Positions 28,416 through 39,089 of a stretch of 64,000 nt of DNA are shown piece after piece (the stretch's first letter is position 1; each line of letters begins with the position of its first letter). The translations under genes were made by a program, and so were the position numbers. Source of the DNA: Cupriavidus phytohabitans (lineage in GTDB: Bacteria > Pseudomonadota > Gammaproteobacteria > Burkholderiales > Burkholderiaceae); NCBI RefSeq assembly GCF_000426345.1, contig NZ_AUFE01000006.1, positions 62,001-126,000 on the forward strand, read 5' to 3'. The notes under the pieces were generated by a model that was not told where the DNA came from, did not search any database, and saw only the letters and a list, made by a program, of their open reading frames with translations.

Positions 28416-29504
28416 ATGAAAATTGGCATTTCCTGCAACCGCTTCGGCGCCGGCGGCGGCCTGGAGCGCTATGCGCTCGACATCAGCCAGGCCATGGCCA
28501 GCCACGCGGGCACCGAGGTGTCGGTCTACGCGCGCCGCTTCGATGCCGGGGTGGCGGAAGCGTCCGGCATCGAGCCGCACCGGATCGTGGTCTCGTGGCT
28601 GCCGGGCAAGTTGCGCGACCGCTATTTCTCCTGGCGCCTGCAGGCACGCCTGCCCGCCGATGCGGTGCTGATCGGCTGCAATCGCGTGCGGGGATCCGAC
28701 ATCGCCATCTGCGGCGGCACCCATCGCGGCTACCTGGCCGCGCGCGGCTACCTGGCCGCGCGCGGCACGCCGCCGCGCCGCTCCGATCGCTGGCAGATCG
28801 ATCTCGAAAGCGCGCAGTACGCCGGCGCGCATTGCGTGGTGGCGCACTCGGCGCTGATGCGGCGCGAAGTGGTCGAGCTGTACGGGATACCGGAAGACCG
28901 GGTGCACTTGCTCTACCCGCCGGTCGACACGAAGCGCTTTTCGCCGGTCGACGACGCCACGCGCGCGTCACTGCGCAGCGAGTTCGGTTTTGGCGACGAT
29001 GAGGTCGTGTTCCTGTTTCCGTCGTCGGGGCATGCCCGCAAGGGATTCGACCTGCTGGCCGATTACTTCTCGAAATCCAGCCTGCCGATTACGCTGGCAG
29101 TGGCGGGCCGCCCGGTCGGGCGCACCATCCCGCGCGTGCGCGAGCTAGGCTACAGCAGCCGTATTGACGCGCTCTACCGCGCCGCGGACTTCACCATCCT
29201 GGCATCGGGCTATGAACCGTTCGGACTGGTTGGCGTGGAATCCGTGCTGTGCGGCACACCGCTGGTGTTTGCCGACAATATCGCCTGCCTGGAAGTGATC
29301 CGGCCGCAGGCCGTCCATGCGTTCGCTCGCGAGCGCGCCGATACGCTCGACCAGGCCATCCGCGCCGCCGTGCAGGCCGCGCAGTCCGGCCAGGCGAGGC
29401 TGGCGCAGCCGATGTCCATGCTGGACTACGATCCGCGCATCGGCAGCCACGTCGATAGCCTGCTGGCACTGGCGGGGCAGGCGATGGCCGCGCGGCGCGC
29501 CTGA
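28416..29504 (+). CDS. GT4-family glycosyltransferase
   Basis: 362-residue GT-B glycosyltransferase. The N-terminus MKIGISCNRFGAGGGLERYALD is typical of GT4 acceptor loops, and the C-terminal donor site shows ILASGYEPFGLVGVESVLCGTPLVF (E-x7-E type) near 265-290. Context suggests LPS core or O-chain assembly; the sugar is unknown. Near residue 105 the protein repeats GYLAAR twice because of an 18-base tandem duplication in the gene. Likely co-transcribed with the preceding GT2 gene. Confidence 0.87.
   Translation: MKIGISCNRFGAGGGLERYALDISQAMASHAGTEVSVYARRFDAGVAEASGIEPHRIVVSWLPGKLRDRYFSWRLQARLPADAVLIGCNRVRGSDIAICGGTHRGYLAARGYLAARGTPPRRSDRWQIDLESAQYAGAHCVVAHSALMRREVVELYGIPEDRVHLLYPPVDTKRFSPVDDATRASLRSEFGFGDDEVVFLFPSSGHARKGFDLLADYFSKSSLPITLAVAGRPVGRTIPRVRELGYSSRIDALYRAADFTILASGYEPFGLVGVESVLCGTPLVFADNIACLEVIRPQAVHAFARERADTLDQAIRAAVQAAQSGQARLAQPMSMLDYDPRIGSHVDSLLALAGQAMAARRA
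28725..28766 (+). repeat. 18-bp in-frame tandem duplication inside the GT4 gene
   Basis: The unit CGCGGCTACCTGGCCGCG recurs with a period of exactly 18 bases, about 2.3 copies, adding six residues (RGYLAA) without shifting the frame. Looks like a recent slippage product. Confidence 0.8.
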
Positions 29505-29523
29505 GCACGCCGCCGGTGCGGCG

Positions 29524-32500
29524 TTATTCATAGAGCGTATTCACGCTCTCTGGTGACAGCGCCTGCCGCAGCGCGCCCAGCGCTTCGTCGGACGGTACCA
29601 CCTGCCACTCCTGCCCCAGCACGGCTTCGCACAACGCGGTCCGGGCCTGGTAGCCGATCCGCACTGGCAATCCCTGCGCGCCGGTGGCGCGCGCCAGGTG
29701 CGGCATCAGCAGTTCGCGCAGCATCCCGGTCGAAGAATTGCCGTTCATCGCCAGACGCACGGCCGTCGCAAACCGGATGCGTGCCGCGGTCAGGTCCATC
29801 ACCGATTCCGCGGTAAAGCGCACGCCACCAGTGAAGGTATCGTGCCGCGCATTGCCGGTAGCGATCAGCAGCTCGTCCTCGCGGAACATCTGACGGTTGG
29901 CGTCGAAGACCTCGTTGAATACCGTCATCTCGACCAGCCCGGTGCCGTCGTCCAGCGTCACGATCAGCATCTTGCCGCGCTGGGTCATCTGGGTGCGGAC
30001 GCCCGAGATCACGCCGGCGATGGTCTTGCCGCGCACGTCGCGGCCGAAGCCGCCACCGTTGCCCTGCACTTCCTTTTCCAGCGAGGCCAGCGTGCCCTTG
30101 TTGAAGCGGCGCACCTCATCGCGGTAGGCGTCGAACAGGTGGCCGGAGAAGTAGTAGCCGAGCGCCTGCTTTTCTTCCTGCAGCGTGCGCTTGGGACTCC
30201 AGCGCGGTTCGTCGAGCAGTTCTGGGCGGTGCGCTTCGCCGGCATCGCCCATCAGGTCGAACAGCGAGACCTGGTTGGCGGACTCGGCCTTCTGCTCGGC
30301 GGCTTCCATTGCGATCGGCACCGAAGCCAGTAGCTGGGCGCGGTTGTCGTTCAGGCTGTCGAAGGCGCCGGCGCGGATCAGGGCCTCCATGGTGCGGCGG
30401 TTGACCTGGCGGCGGTCGACGCGCTCGCAGAAGTCGAACAGGTCCTTGAACGCCCCACCCTCTTCGCGCGCGCGCAGGATGTCTTCGATCGCGCCCTGCC
30501 CGCTGCCCTTGATGCCGCCCAGGCCATAGCGGATGGTCTTGGGGTCGGTCGGCGCGAAGCGGTATTCGCTCGCGTTGACGTCCGGCGGCAGCACCGCGAT
30601 CTTGTTGAGCTTGCAGTCCTCGTAGAGGATCTTGACCTTGTCAGTATCGTCCATGGCCAGCGACATGTTGGCTGCCATGAATTCGGCCGGATGGTGGGCC
30701 TTGAGCCAGGCGGTGTAGTACGCCAGCAGCGCATAGGCGGCCGCGTGCGACTTGTTGAAGCCGTAGCCCGCGAACTTCTCCATCAGGTCGAAGATGTCGT
30801 CGGCCTGCTGCGAGGAGAGGCCGTTCTTGTCGGCGCCTTCGCGGAACATGACGCGGTGCTGCGCCATTTCCTCGGGCTTTTTCTTGCCCATCGCGCGGCG
30901 CAGCAGGTCGGCGCCGCCGAGCGAGTAGCCGCCGATGATCTGCGCCATCTGCATCACCTGCTCCTGGTAGACCATGATGCCGTAGGTCTCTTTCAGGACG
31001 GGTTCGACGCGCGGATCGGGATACTCCACCTTCTCGCGGCCGTGCTTGCGCGCGCAGAAGCTGGGGATCAGGTCCATCGGGCCCGGGCGGTAGAGCGCCA
31101 CCAGCGCGATGATGTCCTCGAAGCGGTCAGGCTTGGCGTCCTTCAGCATGCCCTGCATGCCGCGGCTTTCCAGCTGGAACACGGCGACCGTATTGGCGGT
31201 CTTGAGGATGTCGAAGGCGGGGCCGTCGTCGAGCGGGATATGGCTGCAGTTCCAGTCGGCCTTGCTTGGGTCCAGGCGGCGGATATAGCGCTCGGCCCAG
31301 TCCAGGATGGTGAGCGTGGTCAGGCCCAGGAAGTCGAACTTGACCAGGCCGGCGGCCTCGACGTCGTCCTTGTCGTACTGGCTGACGACGCCGCTCATGC
31401 CGTCGTTCTGCGCGCCTTGCGTGTACAGCGGGCAGAAATCGGTCAGCCTGCCGGGCGCGATCAGCACACCGCCGGCGTGCATGCCGACGTTGCGGGTCAT
31501 GCCTTCGACGCGCTGCGCCAGCTCCAGCAGCTGGCGCACTTCTTCCTCGTTGTTCTCGCGCTCGGTCAGCAGCGGCTCTTCTTTCTTCGCTTCCTCGATG
31601 GTGACCAGCTTGCCGGGTTTGAACGGGATCAGCTTGGCGATGCCGTCGACAAAGCCATAGCCAAGGTCAAGCACGCGGCCGACGTCGCGCACCGCGGCCT
31701 TCGCCGCCATGGTGCCGAAGGTGGCGATCTGCGACACCGCGTCCTTGCCGTACTTCTCCTTCACGTACGTGATCACGCGATCGCGGCCGTGCTGGCAGAA
31801 GTCGATATCGAAGTCGGGCATCGAGACCCGCTCCGGGTTCAGGAAACGCTCGAACAGCAGTGCGTACTTGAGCGGATCGAGGTCGGTAATGCCCAGCGCA
31901 TACGCGACCAGCGAACCGGCGCCCGAACCGCGACCCGGCCCGACCGGCACGCCGTTGTTCTTGGCCCAGTTGATAAAGTCCGCCACGATCAGGAAGTAGC
32001 CGGGGAAGCCCATCTTGATGATGGTGCCGGTCTCGAACTCCAGCCGCGCGTAGTATTCCGCGCGCTTCGCTTCGCGCACCGCATCGTCCGGGAACAGCAC
32101 CGCCAGGCGCTTCTCCAGGCCGTCCTTGGCCATGAAGACGAGGTAGTCGTCCAGCGACATGCCGTCCGGCGTCGGGAACAGCGGCAGGCGCGGCTTGCCC
32201 AGCTCCAGCGTCAGGTTGCAGCGGCGCGCGATCTCGACCGCGTTCTCCAGCGCCGAGGGGATATCCGCGAACAGCGCGCACATCTCGTCCTGTGTCTTGA
32301 AGTACTGGTCGGTGGTGAAGCGCCGCGTGCGGCGCGGGTTGGCCAGCAGCTCGCCCTCGGCGATGCACACGCGCGCCTCGTGCGCGGTGTAGTCGTCCGG
32401 CGTCATGAACTGCACCGGATGCGTGGCGACCACCGGCAACTGCAGCTCGGCCGCCAGTTGCACGGCCTGCTGCACGTAGGCATCCGTGCCGGCATGGCCG

Positions 32501-33039
32501 GCGCGCTGCAGTTCGACATAGAAGCGCTGCGGGAACACCGATGCCCAGTGCTGCGCGGCACGGCGCGCGCCGTCGGCATTGCCGTTGGCCAGCGCCATGC
32601 CGATATCGCCGCCCATCGCGCCGGACAGCGCGATCAGGCCGGTGGCCAGCGGCATGTCGTCTTCGCCCGGCTCCAGGAACCACGACGGATCGATCTCGGC
32701 GCGGCCGCGGTACTGGTTGCCCAGCCACGCGCGCGACAGCAGCATGCACAGGTTCAGGTAGCCGCGCCGGTCCTGCACCAGCAGCAGCAGGCGCGCGGGC
32801 TTGTCGCGGTCTTCGGCATTGGTCAGCCAGACATCGGCCCCGACCACCGGCTTCACGCCCTTGCCGCGCGCTTCCTTGTAATAGCGGATCAGCCCGAAGG
32901 CGTTGGCAAGATCCGTCAGGGCGAGCGCACCCATGCCATCGGCGGCGGCGGCCTTGACGGCGTCGTCGAGGCGGACGATGCCGTCCACGACGGAGTATTC
33001 GGAATGCAGGCGGAGGTGGACGAAGCGGGGTGCGGACAT
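29524..33039 (-). CDS. dnaE: DNA polymerase III alpha subunit
   Basis: Replicative polymerase of 1171 residues. The PHP domain starts at FVHLRLHSEYSVVDGIVRLDD. The catalytic palm has PVGPGRGSGAGSLVAYALGITDLDPL and the aspartates of MPDFDIDFCQHGRDRVI near 385. The fingers include GYGFNKSHAAAYALLAYYTAWLKAHHPAEF, and an OB fold lies near 1000. Start is unsure: ATG 33039 (MSAPRFVHL) is used, ATG 33048 (MSPMSAP) is equally possible, and no strong ribosome binding site is visible. Stands alone between the GT4 gene (convergent) and trhO (divergent). Confidence 0.96.
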   Translation of the reverse strand: MSAPRFVHLRLHSEYSVVDGIVRLDDAVKAAAADGMGALALTDLANAFGLIRYYKEARGKGVKPVVGADVWLTNAEDRDKPARLLLLVQDRRGYLNLCMLLSRAWLGNQYRGRAEIDPSWFLEPGEDDMPLATGLIALSGAMGGDIGMALANGNADGARRAAQHWASVFPQRFYVELQRAGHAGTDAYVQQAVQLAAELQLPVVATHPVQFMTPDDYTAHEARVCIAEGELLANPRRTRRFTTDQYFKTQDEMCALFADIPSALENAVEIARRCNLTLELGKPRLPLFPTPDGMSLDDYLVFMAKDGLEKRLAVLFPDDAVREAKRAEYYARLEFETGTIIKMGFPGYFLIVADFINWAKNNGVPVGPGRGSGAGSLVAYALGITDLDPLKYALLFERFLNPERVSMPDFDIDFCQHGRDRVITYVKEKYGKDAVSQIATFGTMAAKAAVRDVGRVLDLGYGFVDGIAKLIPFKPGKLVTIEEAKKEEPLLTERENNEEEVRQLLELAQRVEGMTRNVGMHAGGVLIAPGRLTDFCPLYTQGAQNDGMSGVVSQYDKDDVEAAGLVKFDFLGLTTLTILDWAERYIRRLDPSKADWNCSHIPLDDGPAFDILKTANTVAVFQLESRGMQGMLKDAKPDRFEDIIALVALYRPGPMDLIPSFCARKHGREKVEYPDPRVEPVLKETYGIMVYQEQVMQMAQIIGGYSLGGADLLRRAMGKKKPEEMAQHRVMFREGADKNGLSSQQADDIFDLMEKFAGYGFNKSHAAAYALLAYYTAWLKAHHPAEFMAANMSLAMDDTDKVKILYEDCKLNKIAVLPPDVNASEYRFAPTDPKTIRYGLGGIKGSGQGAIEDILRAREEGGAFKDLFDFCERVDRRQVNRRTMEALIRAGAFDSLNDNRAQLLASVPIAMEAAEQKAESANQVSLFDLMGDAGEAHRPELLDEPRWSPKRTLQEEKQALGYYFSGHLFDAYRDEVRRFNKGTLASLEKEVQGNGGGFGRDVRGKTIAGVISGVRTQMTQRGKMLIVTLDDGTGLVEMTVFNEVFDANRQMFREDELLIATGNARHDTFTGGVRFTAESVMDLTAARIRFATAVRLAMNGNSSTGMLRELLMPHLARATGAQGLPVRIGYQARTALCEAVLGQEWQVVPSDEALGALRQALSPESVNTLYE

Positions 33040-33254
33040 GGGCGACATTGTACCGGCTCGGCTCGCCTGCCGGCCTCCAATATCGCGTGCAGGCGATGCG
33101 TGCCGGCCGCTGCGCAAAGCTGATCGGGGTGCTTGGGAATGCGCGGCAGAAGCGCCTGCGCGCGTTATAATTTCGCCTTTCCTATCAGGCAGTTATCGCA
33201 AGCCGCCAAGCCCTTCCCGCCCTTCCGGGCGCGGACGTGCAGGCGCCGTCCCCC

Positions 33255-34100
33255 ATGCAGATCGTCAATATCTCCGCTTACAAATTCGTCTCGCTGGACG
33301 ACATCGAGACCCTGCGCCCGGCCATGCGCGAGCGCTGTGAGGCGGCCGGCCTGAAAGGCACGATTCTGCTCGCGCCCGAGGGCATCAACATGTTCCTCGC
33401 CGGCCCGCGCGCAGCCATCGACGGCTTCATGGCGTGGCTGCATGCCGATGCGCGCTTCGCCGATATCGCGCCCAAGGAAAGCCTGTCGGAGAACCAGCCC
33501 TTCAAGCGCATGCTGGTGCGCGCCAAGAAGGAAATCATCACCATGAAGATGCCGCTGATCCGCCCCGAAAATGGCCGCGCACCGTCGGTGCGGCCGGTGG
33601 ACGTGAAGCGCTGGCTGGACCAGGGGCATGACGATGAAGGCCGCCCGGTGGTGATGCTCGATACGCGCAATGACTTCGAAGTGGCGGTCGGCACGTTCGA
33701 AGACGCCGTCGAGTACGACATCGCCAAGTTCAGCGAATTTCCCGAGGCTGTCGCCGCGCACAAGGCGGAGCTGGAAGGCAAGACCGTGGTGTCGTTCTGC
33801 ACCGGCGGCATCCGCTGCGAGAAGGCGGCGATCCACATGCAGGAAGTCGGTGTCGAGCGCGTCTACCAGCTCGAGGGTGGCATCCTCAAGTACTTCGAGG
33901 AAGTGGGCGGCAGCCACTATCGCGGTGATTGCTTCGTCTTCGACTACCGCACCGCGCTGAACCCGAACCTGGAGCCCGCCGGGCCCAAGCAGTGCTTTGC
34001 CTGCCGTGCCGTGGTCACGCCGGAAGAACAACAGAGCCCGCACTACGTGATTGGCAAGAGCTGCCCGCACTGCATCGAGACAAAGCAGGCGGCAGCCTGA
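33255..34100 (+). CDS. trhO: tRNA uridine-34 hydroxylase, rhodanese-like (TrhO/YceA)
   Basis: 281-residue protein with an N-terminal UPF0176 domain ([17 protein letters not shown]) and a rhodanese domain whose active-site loop is [13 protein letters not shown]. Known TrhO enzymes make 5-hydroxyuridine at tRNA position 34 using O2. The C-terminal cysteines (CFACRAVV and CPHCIETK) may bind metal. ATG 33255 ([11 protein letters not shown]) was preferred to a GTG six codons earlier. Ends 20 bases before the convergent Nudix gene. Confidence 0.9.
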   Translation: MQIVNISAYKFVSLDDIETLRPAMRERCEAAGLKGTILLAPEGINMFLAGPRAAIDGFMAWLHADARFADIAPKESLSENQPFKRMLVRAKKEIITMKMPLIRPENGRAPSVRPVDVKRWLDQGHDDEGRPVVMLDTRNDFEVAVGTFEDAVEYDIAKFSEFPEAVAAHKAELEGKTVVSFCTGGIRCEKAAIHMQEVGVERVYQLEGGILKYFEEVGGSHYRGDCFVFDYRTALNPNLEPAGPKQCFACRAVVTPEEQQSPHYVIGKSCPHCIETKQAAA

Positions 34101-34120
34101 GAGAGGTCCAAGGCGGCAGC

Positions 34121-34801
34121 TCAGGCCGCCAGCAGGTGGTAGAGATTACGCAGCATGCCCGCGGTGGCGCCCCAGATAAAGCGGTGGCCGCCGTCATCGC
34201 GCGGATAAGGCATGGCGTAGAACAGGCGCTCACCATCGACCCAGCGGAACAGGCGCCGCTCATGGTGTGACGGGTTCATCAGGAAGGCAAGCGGCACCTC
34301 GAAGACATCGGCCACTTCCGAGGCATCCGGACGCAGCGTGAAACCATCGCGCACCAGGCCGACCACCGGGCTGACGTGAAATCCCGTGCCGGTAATGTAG
34401 TCAGGCAGCGCGCCCAGCACTTCCACGTAGTCGCGCGCCAGGCCCACCTCCTCTTCCGTTTCGCGTAGCGCCGTATCGATGCGGTTCGTGTCCCACTGCT
34501 CTTGCCTGCCGCCGGGGAAGCTGATCTGCCCCGCATGCGCACTCAGGTTGGCGTTGCGCTCGGTCAGCAGCACGGTCAGGCCGTCGCGACGCTCCACCAG
34601 CGGCACCAGCACGGCGGCATCGCGCAGTCCGCGGCTGCGGTCGTAGACGCGCGATTCGTCGGTCAGCTCCGGCGCCCAGGCGGGCGGCAACTCGAAGCGG
34701 TGCCGGATGAAGTCGACCTGCAAGCGCGGCTCGGTCAATGGCGCATTGCGCAAGTCGGTGTCGACGACGGGAAGGGATTCGGGATCGAAGGCGGGACGCA
34801 T
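34121..34801 (-). CDS. CoA pyrophosphatase, Nudix family (NudL-like)
   Basis: 226 residues. The Nudix region reads FPGGRQEQWD, then TALRETEEEVGL, the CoA-hydrolase variant in which the first box carries an acidic D/E further upstream, and it matches the UPF0035/NudL pattern. Likely splits CoA or acyl-CoA into phosphopantetheine and ADP. I chose ATG 34801 (MRPAFDPESLPV); an in-frame start 10 codons upstream is possible. A terminator of the ribosomal operon lies just upstream. Confidence 0.85.
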   Translation of the reverse strand: MRPAFDPESLPVVDTDLRNAPLTEPRLQVDFIRHRFELPPAWAPELTDESRVYDRSRGLRDAAVLVPLVERRDGLTVLLTERNANLSAHAGQISFPGGRQEQWDTNRIDTALRETEEEVGLARDYVEVLGALPDYITGTGFHVSPVVGLVRDGFTLRPDASEVADVFEVPLAFLMNPSHHERRLFRWVDGERLFYAMPYPRDDGGHRFIWGATAGMLRNLYHLLAA

Positions 34802-34875
34802 AACAAGTGCAAGTATGACAGAAGCTCGCAATTCGGCGCCGCAGCAAAATCGGGCCGTTGCCCGTACGCCAATGC

Positions 34876-34901
34876 AAAAAGGGCACCCATGAGGTGCCCT
34901 T
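34876..34901 (-). terminator. Terminator of the rpsP-rimM-trmD-rplS operon
   Basis: On the minus strand AGGGCACC and GGTGCCCT pair over 8 bp with a 5-base loop and are followed by TTTTT. About 45 bases past the rplS stop. Confidence 0.85.
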
Positions 34902-34945
34902 CCTGAGGAAACGCTGGCCGGGTCGCCCCGACCGGCGGGTCCGGC

Positions 34946-35338
34946 TTACTCCGCAGCCTTGGCAGCGGCGGAAGCCTTCGACACCAGCTTTTCCTTGATA
35001 CGTGCGGACTTGCCCGAACGCTGGCGCAGGTAGTACAGCTTCGCGCGACGCACGTCGCCGCGACGCTTCACTTCGATGGCAGCGATCAGCGGCGAGTACA
35101 GCTGGAACGTACGCTCCACGCCTTCACCCGACGAGATCTTGCGCACGATAAAGGACGAGTTCAGGCCGCGGTTACGCTTGGCGATCACCACGCCTTCGTA
35201 GGCCTGCACGCGCTTGCGGGTACCTTCCACCACGTTCACGCTGACGATCACGGTGTCGCCGGGTGCGAATGCGGGGATGGTCTTGTTCGCGGTCAGACGC
35301 GCGATCTCTTCCTTCTCGATCTGCTCGATGAGGTTCAT
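34946..35338 (-). CDS. rplS: Large ribosomal subunit protein bL19
   Basis: 130 residues beginning [20 protein letters not shown], with the conserved [32 protein letters not shown] and [22 protein letters not shown]. Lies at the 30S-50S interface. The open frame runs upstream, but ATG 35338 is the universal start. Last gene of the operon; the C-terminal [12 protein letters not shown] tail is slightly longer than in E. coli. Confidence 0.97.
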   Translation of the reverse strand: MNLIEQIEKEEIARLTANKTIPAFAPGDTVIVSVNVVEGTRKRVQAYEGVVIAKRNRGLNSSFIVRKISSGEGVERTFQLYSPLIAAIEVKRRGDVRRAKLYYLRQRSGKSARIKEKLVSKASAAAKAAE

Positions 35339-35430
35339 CGTTTTTTCTCCGTAACCATCGTGCCGGCGTTGTATGCCCCAGGATGTCCCGGGCCCCGGCA
35401 GAGGATGGGGTTTTACCTGGCGGGAGTTGC

Positions 35431-36195
35431 CTACCGCCCTTCCTTCGCCGCCCATTCCAACAAGAATTTCTCGTCGGCGCGGGACAGCAAACCTTGTTCG
35501 CGAGCCGCCTCGATCAAATCGGGACGCTTTCTCGCGGTATTGGCCAGCGCCTGCTGGCGCCGCCATTTCTCGATCTCGGCGTGATGGCCCCCGAGCAGGA
35601 TCTCGGGCACCCGCACGCCTTCATATTCTTCCGGCCGCGTGTAGTGCGGACAATCCAGCAGGCCGTTGACGAAGCTGTCCTGCACCGCGGACTGCGCGTC
35701 GCCCAGCACGCCGGGCAGGTGGCGCACCACCGCGTCGATCAGCGCCATCGCCGGCAGTTCGCCGCCTGACAGCACGAAGTCGCCGAGGCTGATTTCCTCG
35801 TCCACGCGGCGGTCGATCAGCCGCTGGTCGATGGCCTCATAGCGGCCGCACAGCAGGACCAGGCCAGGCCGTTCTGCCAACTCCATCACCTTGGCGTGCG
35901 ACAGCGCCTTGCCTTGCGGCGACATCAGCACCACGTGCGGCCGCGGCACGCCGGCCTGCGCCTGCGCTGCCACCGCGGCATCGATCGCATCGTCCAGCGG
36001 CTTGGCCAGCATCACCATGCCAGGGCCACCGCCATAGGGGCGATCGTCGATGGTGCGGTAGTTGTCCACCGTGAAATCGCGTGGATTCCAGCTGCGCAAC
36101 GCATACCGCTGTTGCTTGGCTGCCCGGCTGGTAATGCCCCAGTCGGTCAGCGCACGAAACATCTCGGGAAACAGCGTGATCACATCGAACTGCAT
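35431..36195 (-). CDS. trmD: tRNA (guanine-37-N1)-methyltransferase
   Basis: SPOUT methyltransferase of 254 residues that makes m1G37, which prevents frameshifting. The start [13 protein letters not shown], the knot [33 protein letters not shown] and the end segment [28 protein letters not shown] are all family hallmarks. Between rimM (43 bases upstream) and rplS (92 bases downstream). Confidence 0.97.
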   Translation of the reverse strand: MQFDVITLFPEMFRALTDWGITSRAAKQQRYALRSWNPRDFTVDNYRTIDDRPYGGGPGMVMLAKPLDDAIDAAVAAQAQAGVPRPHVVLMSPQGKALSHAKVMELAERPGLVLLCGRYEAIDQRLIDRRVDEEISLGDFVLSGGELPAMALIDAVVRHLPGVLGDAQSAVQDSFVNGLLDCPHYTRPEEYEGVRVPEILLGGHHAEIEKWRRQQALANTARKRPDLIEAAREQGLLSRADEKFLLEWAAKEGR

Positions 36196-36238
36196 CCGCT
36201 CTCCCCCTCCTGGGCACAAGCCGGGCTCGGTGCCAGGG

Positions 36239-36895
36239 TCAGTAATCGAGCCCCCAGTCCACCACGATGCGCTTGCCGGCCGTATCGACCGTGCGCAGGA
36301 ACGCATCGACAAACGGGATCAGCCGTTCACCGGCCTTGCCGTCAGGCAGCGCGTACGCGACCTGCAGGATCTGGTGGGCACCGTTGTCGATCAGGCCGGA
36401 CACTTCGCCCAGCAACTCGCCTTGCTCGTTGCTGACGCTGCAGCCGATCAGGTCGACCCAGTAAAACTCATCGTCTTCCGGCGCCGGAAAATCCGCGCGC
36501 CGGATCCACACGCGACGGCCCCGGAGCGCTTCCGCAAGATTGCGGTCGGCCACGCCGGCAGCATTCGCCACCACCGTGCCGCTGTGCTCGCGCGACTGCG
36601 CGATCTTCACGCAGACCGGCTGGGCATGCTGCGCACCGGCCGCCACCAGCCCCGCCTGCGGCGGCGCCAGCAACCACCAGCGACGCGCATGCAGCAGGGC
36701 GGACGCGTCATTGGCATGCGGCTGGACCTTGATCCAGCCACGGATACCGTAGGCCGCGCCGACATAGCCGACTTCCACCAGGTCTTCCGGCAGGGCGTCG
36801 GCATACAGCAGCGCCGCGGGCATCTTGAGGGCCTTGGGGGCCTCACCCTGCTGGCCCTGCGGCCGGTTCAGCGGCCGCTGCTTGCGTTCAGTCAC
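36239..36895 (-). CDS. rimM: Ribosome maturation factor RimM
   Basis: 218 residues. RimM domain [19 protein letters not shown] near 39, then the PRC-barrel part [35 protein letters not shown] and the end [12 protein letters not shown]. Assists 16S 3'-domain assembly by binding uS19. The start is GTG at 36895 (MTERKQRPL), giving a 38-residue polar N-terminal extension, longer than in E. coli; a later ATG (MPAALLYAD) could also serve. Operon with rpsP and trmD. Confidence 0.92.
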   Translation of the reverse strand: MTERKQRPLNRPQGQQGEAPKALKMPAALLYADALPEDLVEVGYVGAAYGIRGWIKVQPHANDASALLHARRWWLLAPPQAGLVAAGAQHAQPVCVKIAQSREHSGTVVANAAGVADRNLAEALRGRRVWIRRADFPAPEDDEFYWVDLIGCSVSNEQGELLGEVSGLIDNGAHQILQVAYALPDGKAGERLIPFVDAFLRTVDTAGKRIVVDWGLDY

Positions 36896-36964
36896 GTGCG
36901 CAACGAAGAACGTGCCCTTGCGGGCACGCTATAGTGTTCGCTCAGTCCGATGGACCAGCGGCAA

Positions 36965-37216
36965 TCAGGCAGCAGCCTTGGCGCCTTGCTTGACCAGGCG
37001 GGCAACGGTCGGCGACAGCTGGGCGCCAACGCCTTGCCAGTAGGCCAGGCGGTCTTGCGCCAGGCGCAGGCCTTCTTCGCCTTCCGATGCCAGCGGGTTG
37101 TAGAAGCCAACGCGCTCGATGAAACGGCCATCGCGACGGTTGCGCGAGTCGGTAGCGACGATGTTGAAGAACGGGCGCTTCTTGCTGCCGCCGCGAGCCA
37201 GACGGATAACGACCAT
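36965..37216 (-). CDS. rpsP: Small ribosomal subunit protein bS16
   Basis: 83 residues, [41 protein letters not shown] and so on, the standard bS16 N-terminal two thirds. First gene of the operon; promoter expected in 37217-37369, which it shares with the divergent dehydrogenase-like gene. I found no clear -35/-10 pair there. Confidence 0.97.
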   Translation of the reverse strand: MVVIRLARGGSKKRPFFNIVATDSRNRRDGRFIERVGFYNPLASEGEEGLRLAQDRLAYWQGVGAQLSPTVARLVKQGAKAAA

Positions 37217-37369
37217 GGGATGATTCCTCAGAAAACGGGTGTCCGGGTGTTCAAACGAACACGAAACACAAGAGTATAGCCCAGTTTCCGAGGCCAAACA
37301 AACACTTAGGTGATTGACGTGCCGGGGCCGTGCGGGCATCGTGGCAAAAAACGCGACAGGAGGCCCGAC

Positions 37370-38488
37370 ATGCGCCCGCACCTGCACTTCTTGCTTCGTA
37401 CCATACGGCAATCCGCCCTGCTTGGCATGGTCCTGCTGGCGGGCAGCGCGGCGGCGGCCCTGCCGCTCGAGCAGATCAAGCTGCCCGCTGGTTTCCGCAT
37501 CGACGTGTTGACGCAGGACGTGCCGGGTGCACGCGCCATGACGCTGTCACCGGCGGGCACACTGTACGTCGGCACGCTCCGGGAGGGCAAAGTCTATGCG
37601 GTGACCGACGCGCTCGGCGCCAAACCGCGCGTGCGGACCGTCGCCAGCGGCCTGCGCATGCCGGCGGGGGTGGCCTTGCGCGATGGCAGCCTGTATGCCT
37701 CGTCGGTGTCCAGGATCGTGCGCCTCGACAACATCGAAGCCCGCCTGGACAACCCGCCAGAACCGGTGGTGGTAAGCGACCGCTTTCCCACCGACACGCA
37801 CCATGGCTGGAAATTCATCGCCTTCGGGCCGGACGGATACCTGTATGTCCCGGTCGGCGCGCCCTGCAACATCTGCGCGAAGGACGAGAACCGCTACGCC
37901 AACATCATGAAGATGAAGCCCGACGGCAGCGACCTGCAGGTGGTAGCCCGGGGCGTGCGCAATACCGTCGGCTTCGACTGGCACCCGGCCACGCGCGAGC
38001 TGTGGTTCACCGACAACGGCCGCGACCGCATGGGCGACGACGTGCCGGACGACGAGCTGAACCGCGCCACCGCCGCCAACCAGCATTTCGGATATCCGTA
38101 CTGCCATGCCGGCAACGTCGCCGACCCCGAGTACGGCAGCCAGCGCAAGTGTTCGGAGTTCGTCGGCCCGGTGGCACGGCTGGGGGCGCATGTGGCCGCG
38201 CTCGGCATGCGCTTCTACACCGGCAACCAGTTCCCGCCGGCTTACCGCAACAACGTGTTCATCGCCGAACACGGCAGCTGGGACCGCAGCGAGCCGTCCG
38301 GCTACCGCGTAGTGCGCGTGGTGCTGGACGAGTCCGGCAAGGCAGTCCGGCAGGAAGTGTTTGCCCAGGGATGGCTGCGCGGCAGGCCCTGGGGACGCCC
38401 GGCCGACGTGCTGGTCGCCCCTGACGGCTCGCTGCTGGTCAGTGACGACCTGGCCGGCGCGATCTACCGGATCCGCTACGCGCCGTAG
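37370..38488 (+). CDS. Secreted sorbosone-dehydrogenase-like six-bladed beta-propeller protein
   Basis: 372 residues with a Sec signal ([16 protein letters not shown], cleavage near 29) and a GSDH/L-sorbosone dehydrogenase-type propeller: [73 protein letters not shown], and [19 protein letters not shown]. The family contains PQQ-dependent sugar dehydrogenases, but many members have no known substrate, so activity is not assured. A strong site (AGGAGG) precedes ATG 37370. Stands alone. Confidence 0.85.
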   Translation: MRPHLHFLLRTIRQSALLGMVLLAGSAAAALPLEQIKLPAGFRIDVLTQDVPGARAMTLSPAGTLYVGTLREGKVYAVTDALGAKPRVRTVASGLRMPAGVALRDGSLYASSVSRIVRLDNIEARLDNPPEPVVVSDRFPTDTHHGWKFIAFGPDGYLYVPVGAPCNICAKDENRYANIMKMKPDGSDLQVVARGVRNTVGFDWHPATRELWFTDNGRDRMGDDVPDDELNRATAANQHFGYPYCHAGNVADPEYGSQRKCSEFVGPVARLGAHVAALGMRFYTGNQFPPAYRNNVFIAEHGSWDRSEPSGYRVVRVVLDESGKAVRQEVFAQGWLRGRPWGRPADVLVAPDGSLLVSDDLAGAIYRIRYAP

Positions 38489-38670
38489 GCTGGAGACGAC
38501 CCGAGCAAGGCCCGCAAAGCCGCGGAAACACGAGGAACGGCAAGGGCTGTGCGTCCGAAACAATCCGTTACACCGGTAACGCGCTTGGCATAGCGCGACC
38601 CGATGGCCCATGCGTACCATGAACCCATCTTCCAACAGCAACTTAGCGCGACAGGAACCTGGGAATCCGC

Positions 38671-39078
38671 ATGCTCACCCGCTCTCTCCTGCGCGACCTG
38701 GTGGCTGGCATCCTGGTGGCCTCGGGCCTGGTCGGCGCGGTAGCCGCCAGTCATGCCCAGGTCGCATTCTGGCAACAAAGCCGTGCTGATGCCCGGCCGG
38801 TGCGGCTGCAGGCCGGCGACGGCTGGCAGGTCGCCAGCGTGCGCGCCGAAAGCCGCGATCACGTACAGGCCCAAATCGACCGCATGGAAGCCCGTGCCCG
38901 CGCCGACGACCGCCTGAACGGCCGCCGCGCCGCCGCCGCCATGCAAGGCGCTCGCGACGACAACCGCGCGCGTGCCCAGGATCAGCGCGGCAACGCTCCC
39001 GACGCCCGCAACGACTCGCGCCCCGGCAACGTGGGCCCCGGCTGGCAGGCACGCGGCCGCGACAACGGCGCACGCTGA
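38671..39078 (+). CDS. Small secreted Arg/Ala-rich protein of unknown function
   Basis: 135 residues: a clear signal peptide (LLRDLVAGILVASGLVGAVAASHAQ, cleavage near 30) followed by a hydrophilic region rich in Arg, Asp, Ala and Asn (RADDRLNGRRAAAAMQGARDDNRARAQDQRGN). It looks disordered and may be periplasmic. No known domain recognised. ATG 38671 has GGAA about 10 bases upstream. A perfect hairpin follows the stop. Confidence 0.65.
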   Translation: MLTRSLLRDLVAGILVASGLVGAVAASHAQVAFWQQSRADARPVRLQAGDGWQVASVRAESRDHVQAQIDRMEARARADDRLNGRRAAAAMQGARDDNRARAQDQRGNAPDARNDSRPGNVGPGWQARGRDNGAR

Positions 39079-39089
39079 TTCGCCTTGTG

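Noticed and set aside
30691..33123. 810-residue plus-strand open frame
   Set aside because: Antisense shadow of dnaE: rich in His, Arg, Gln and Ala, with no recognisable domain.
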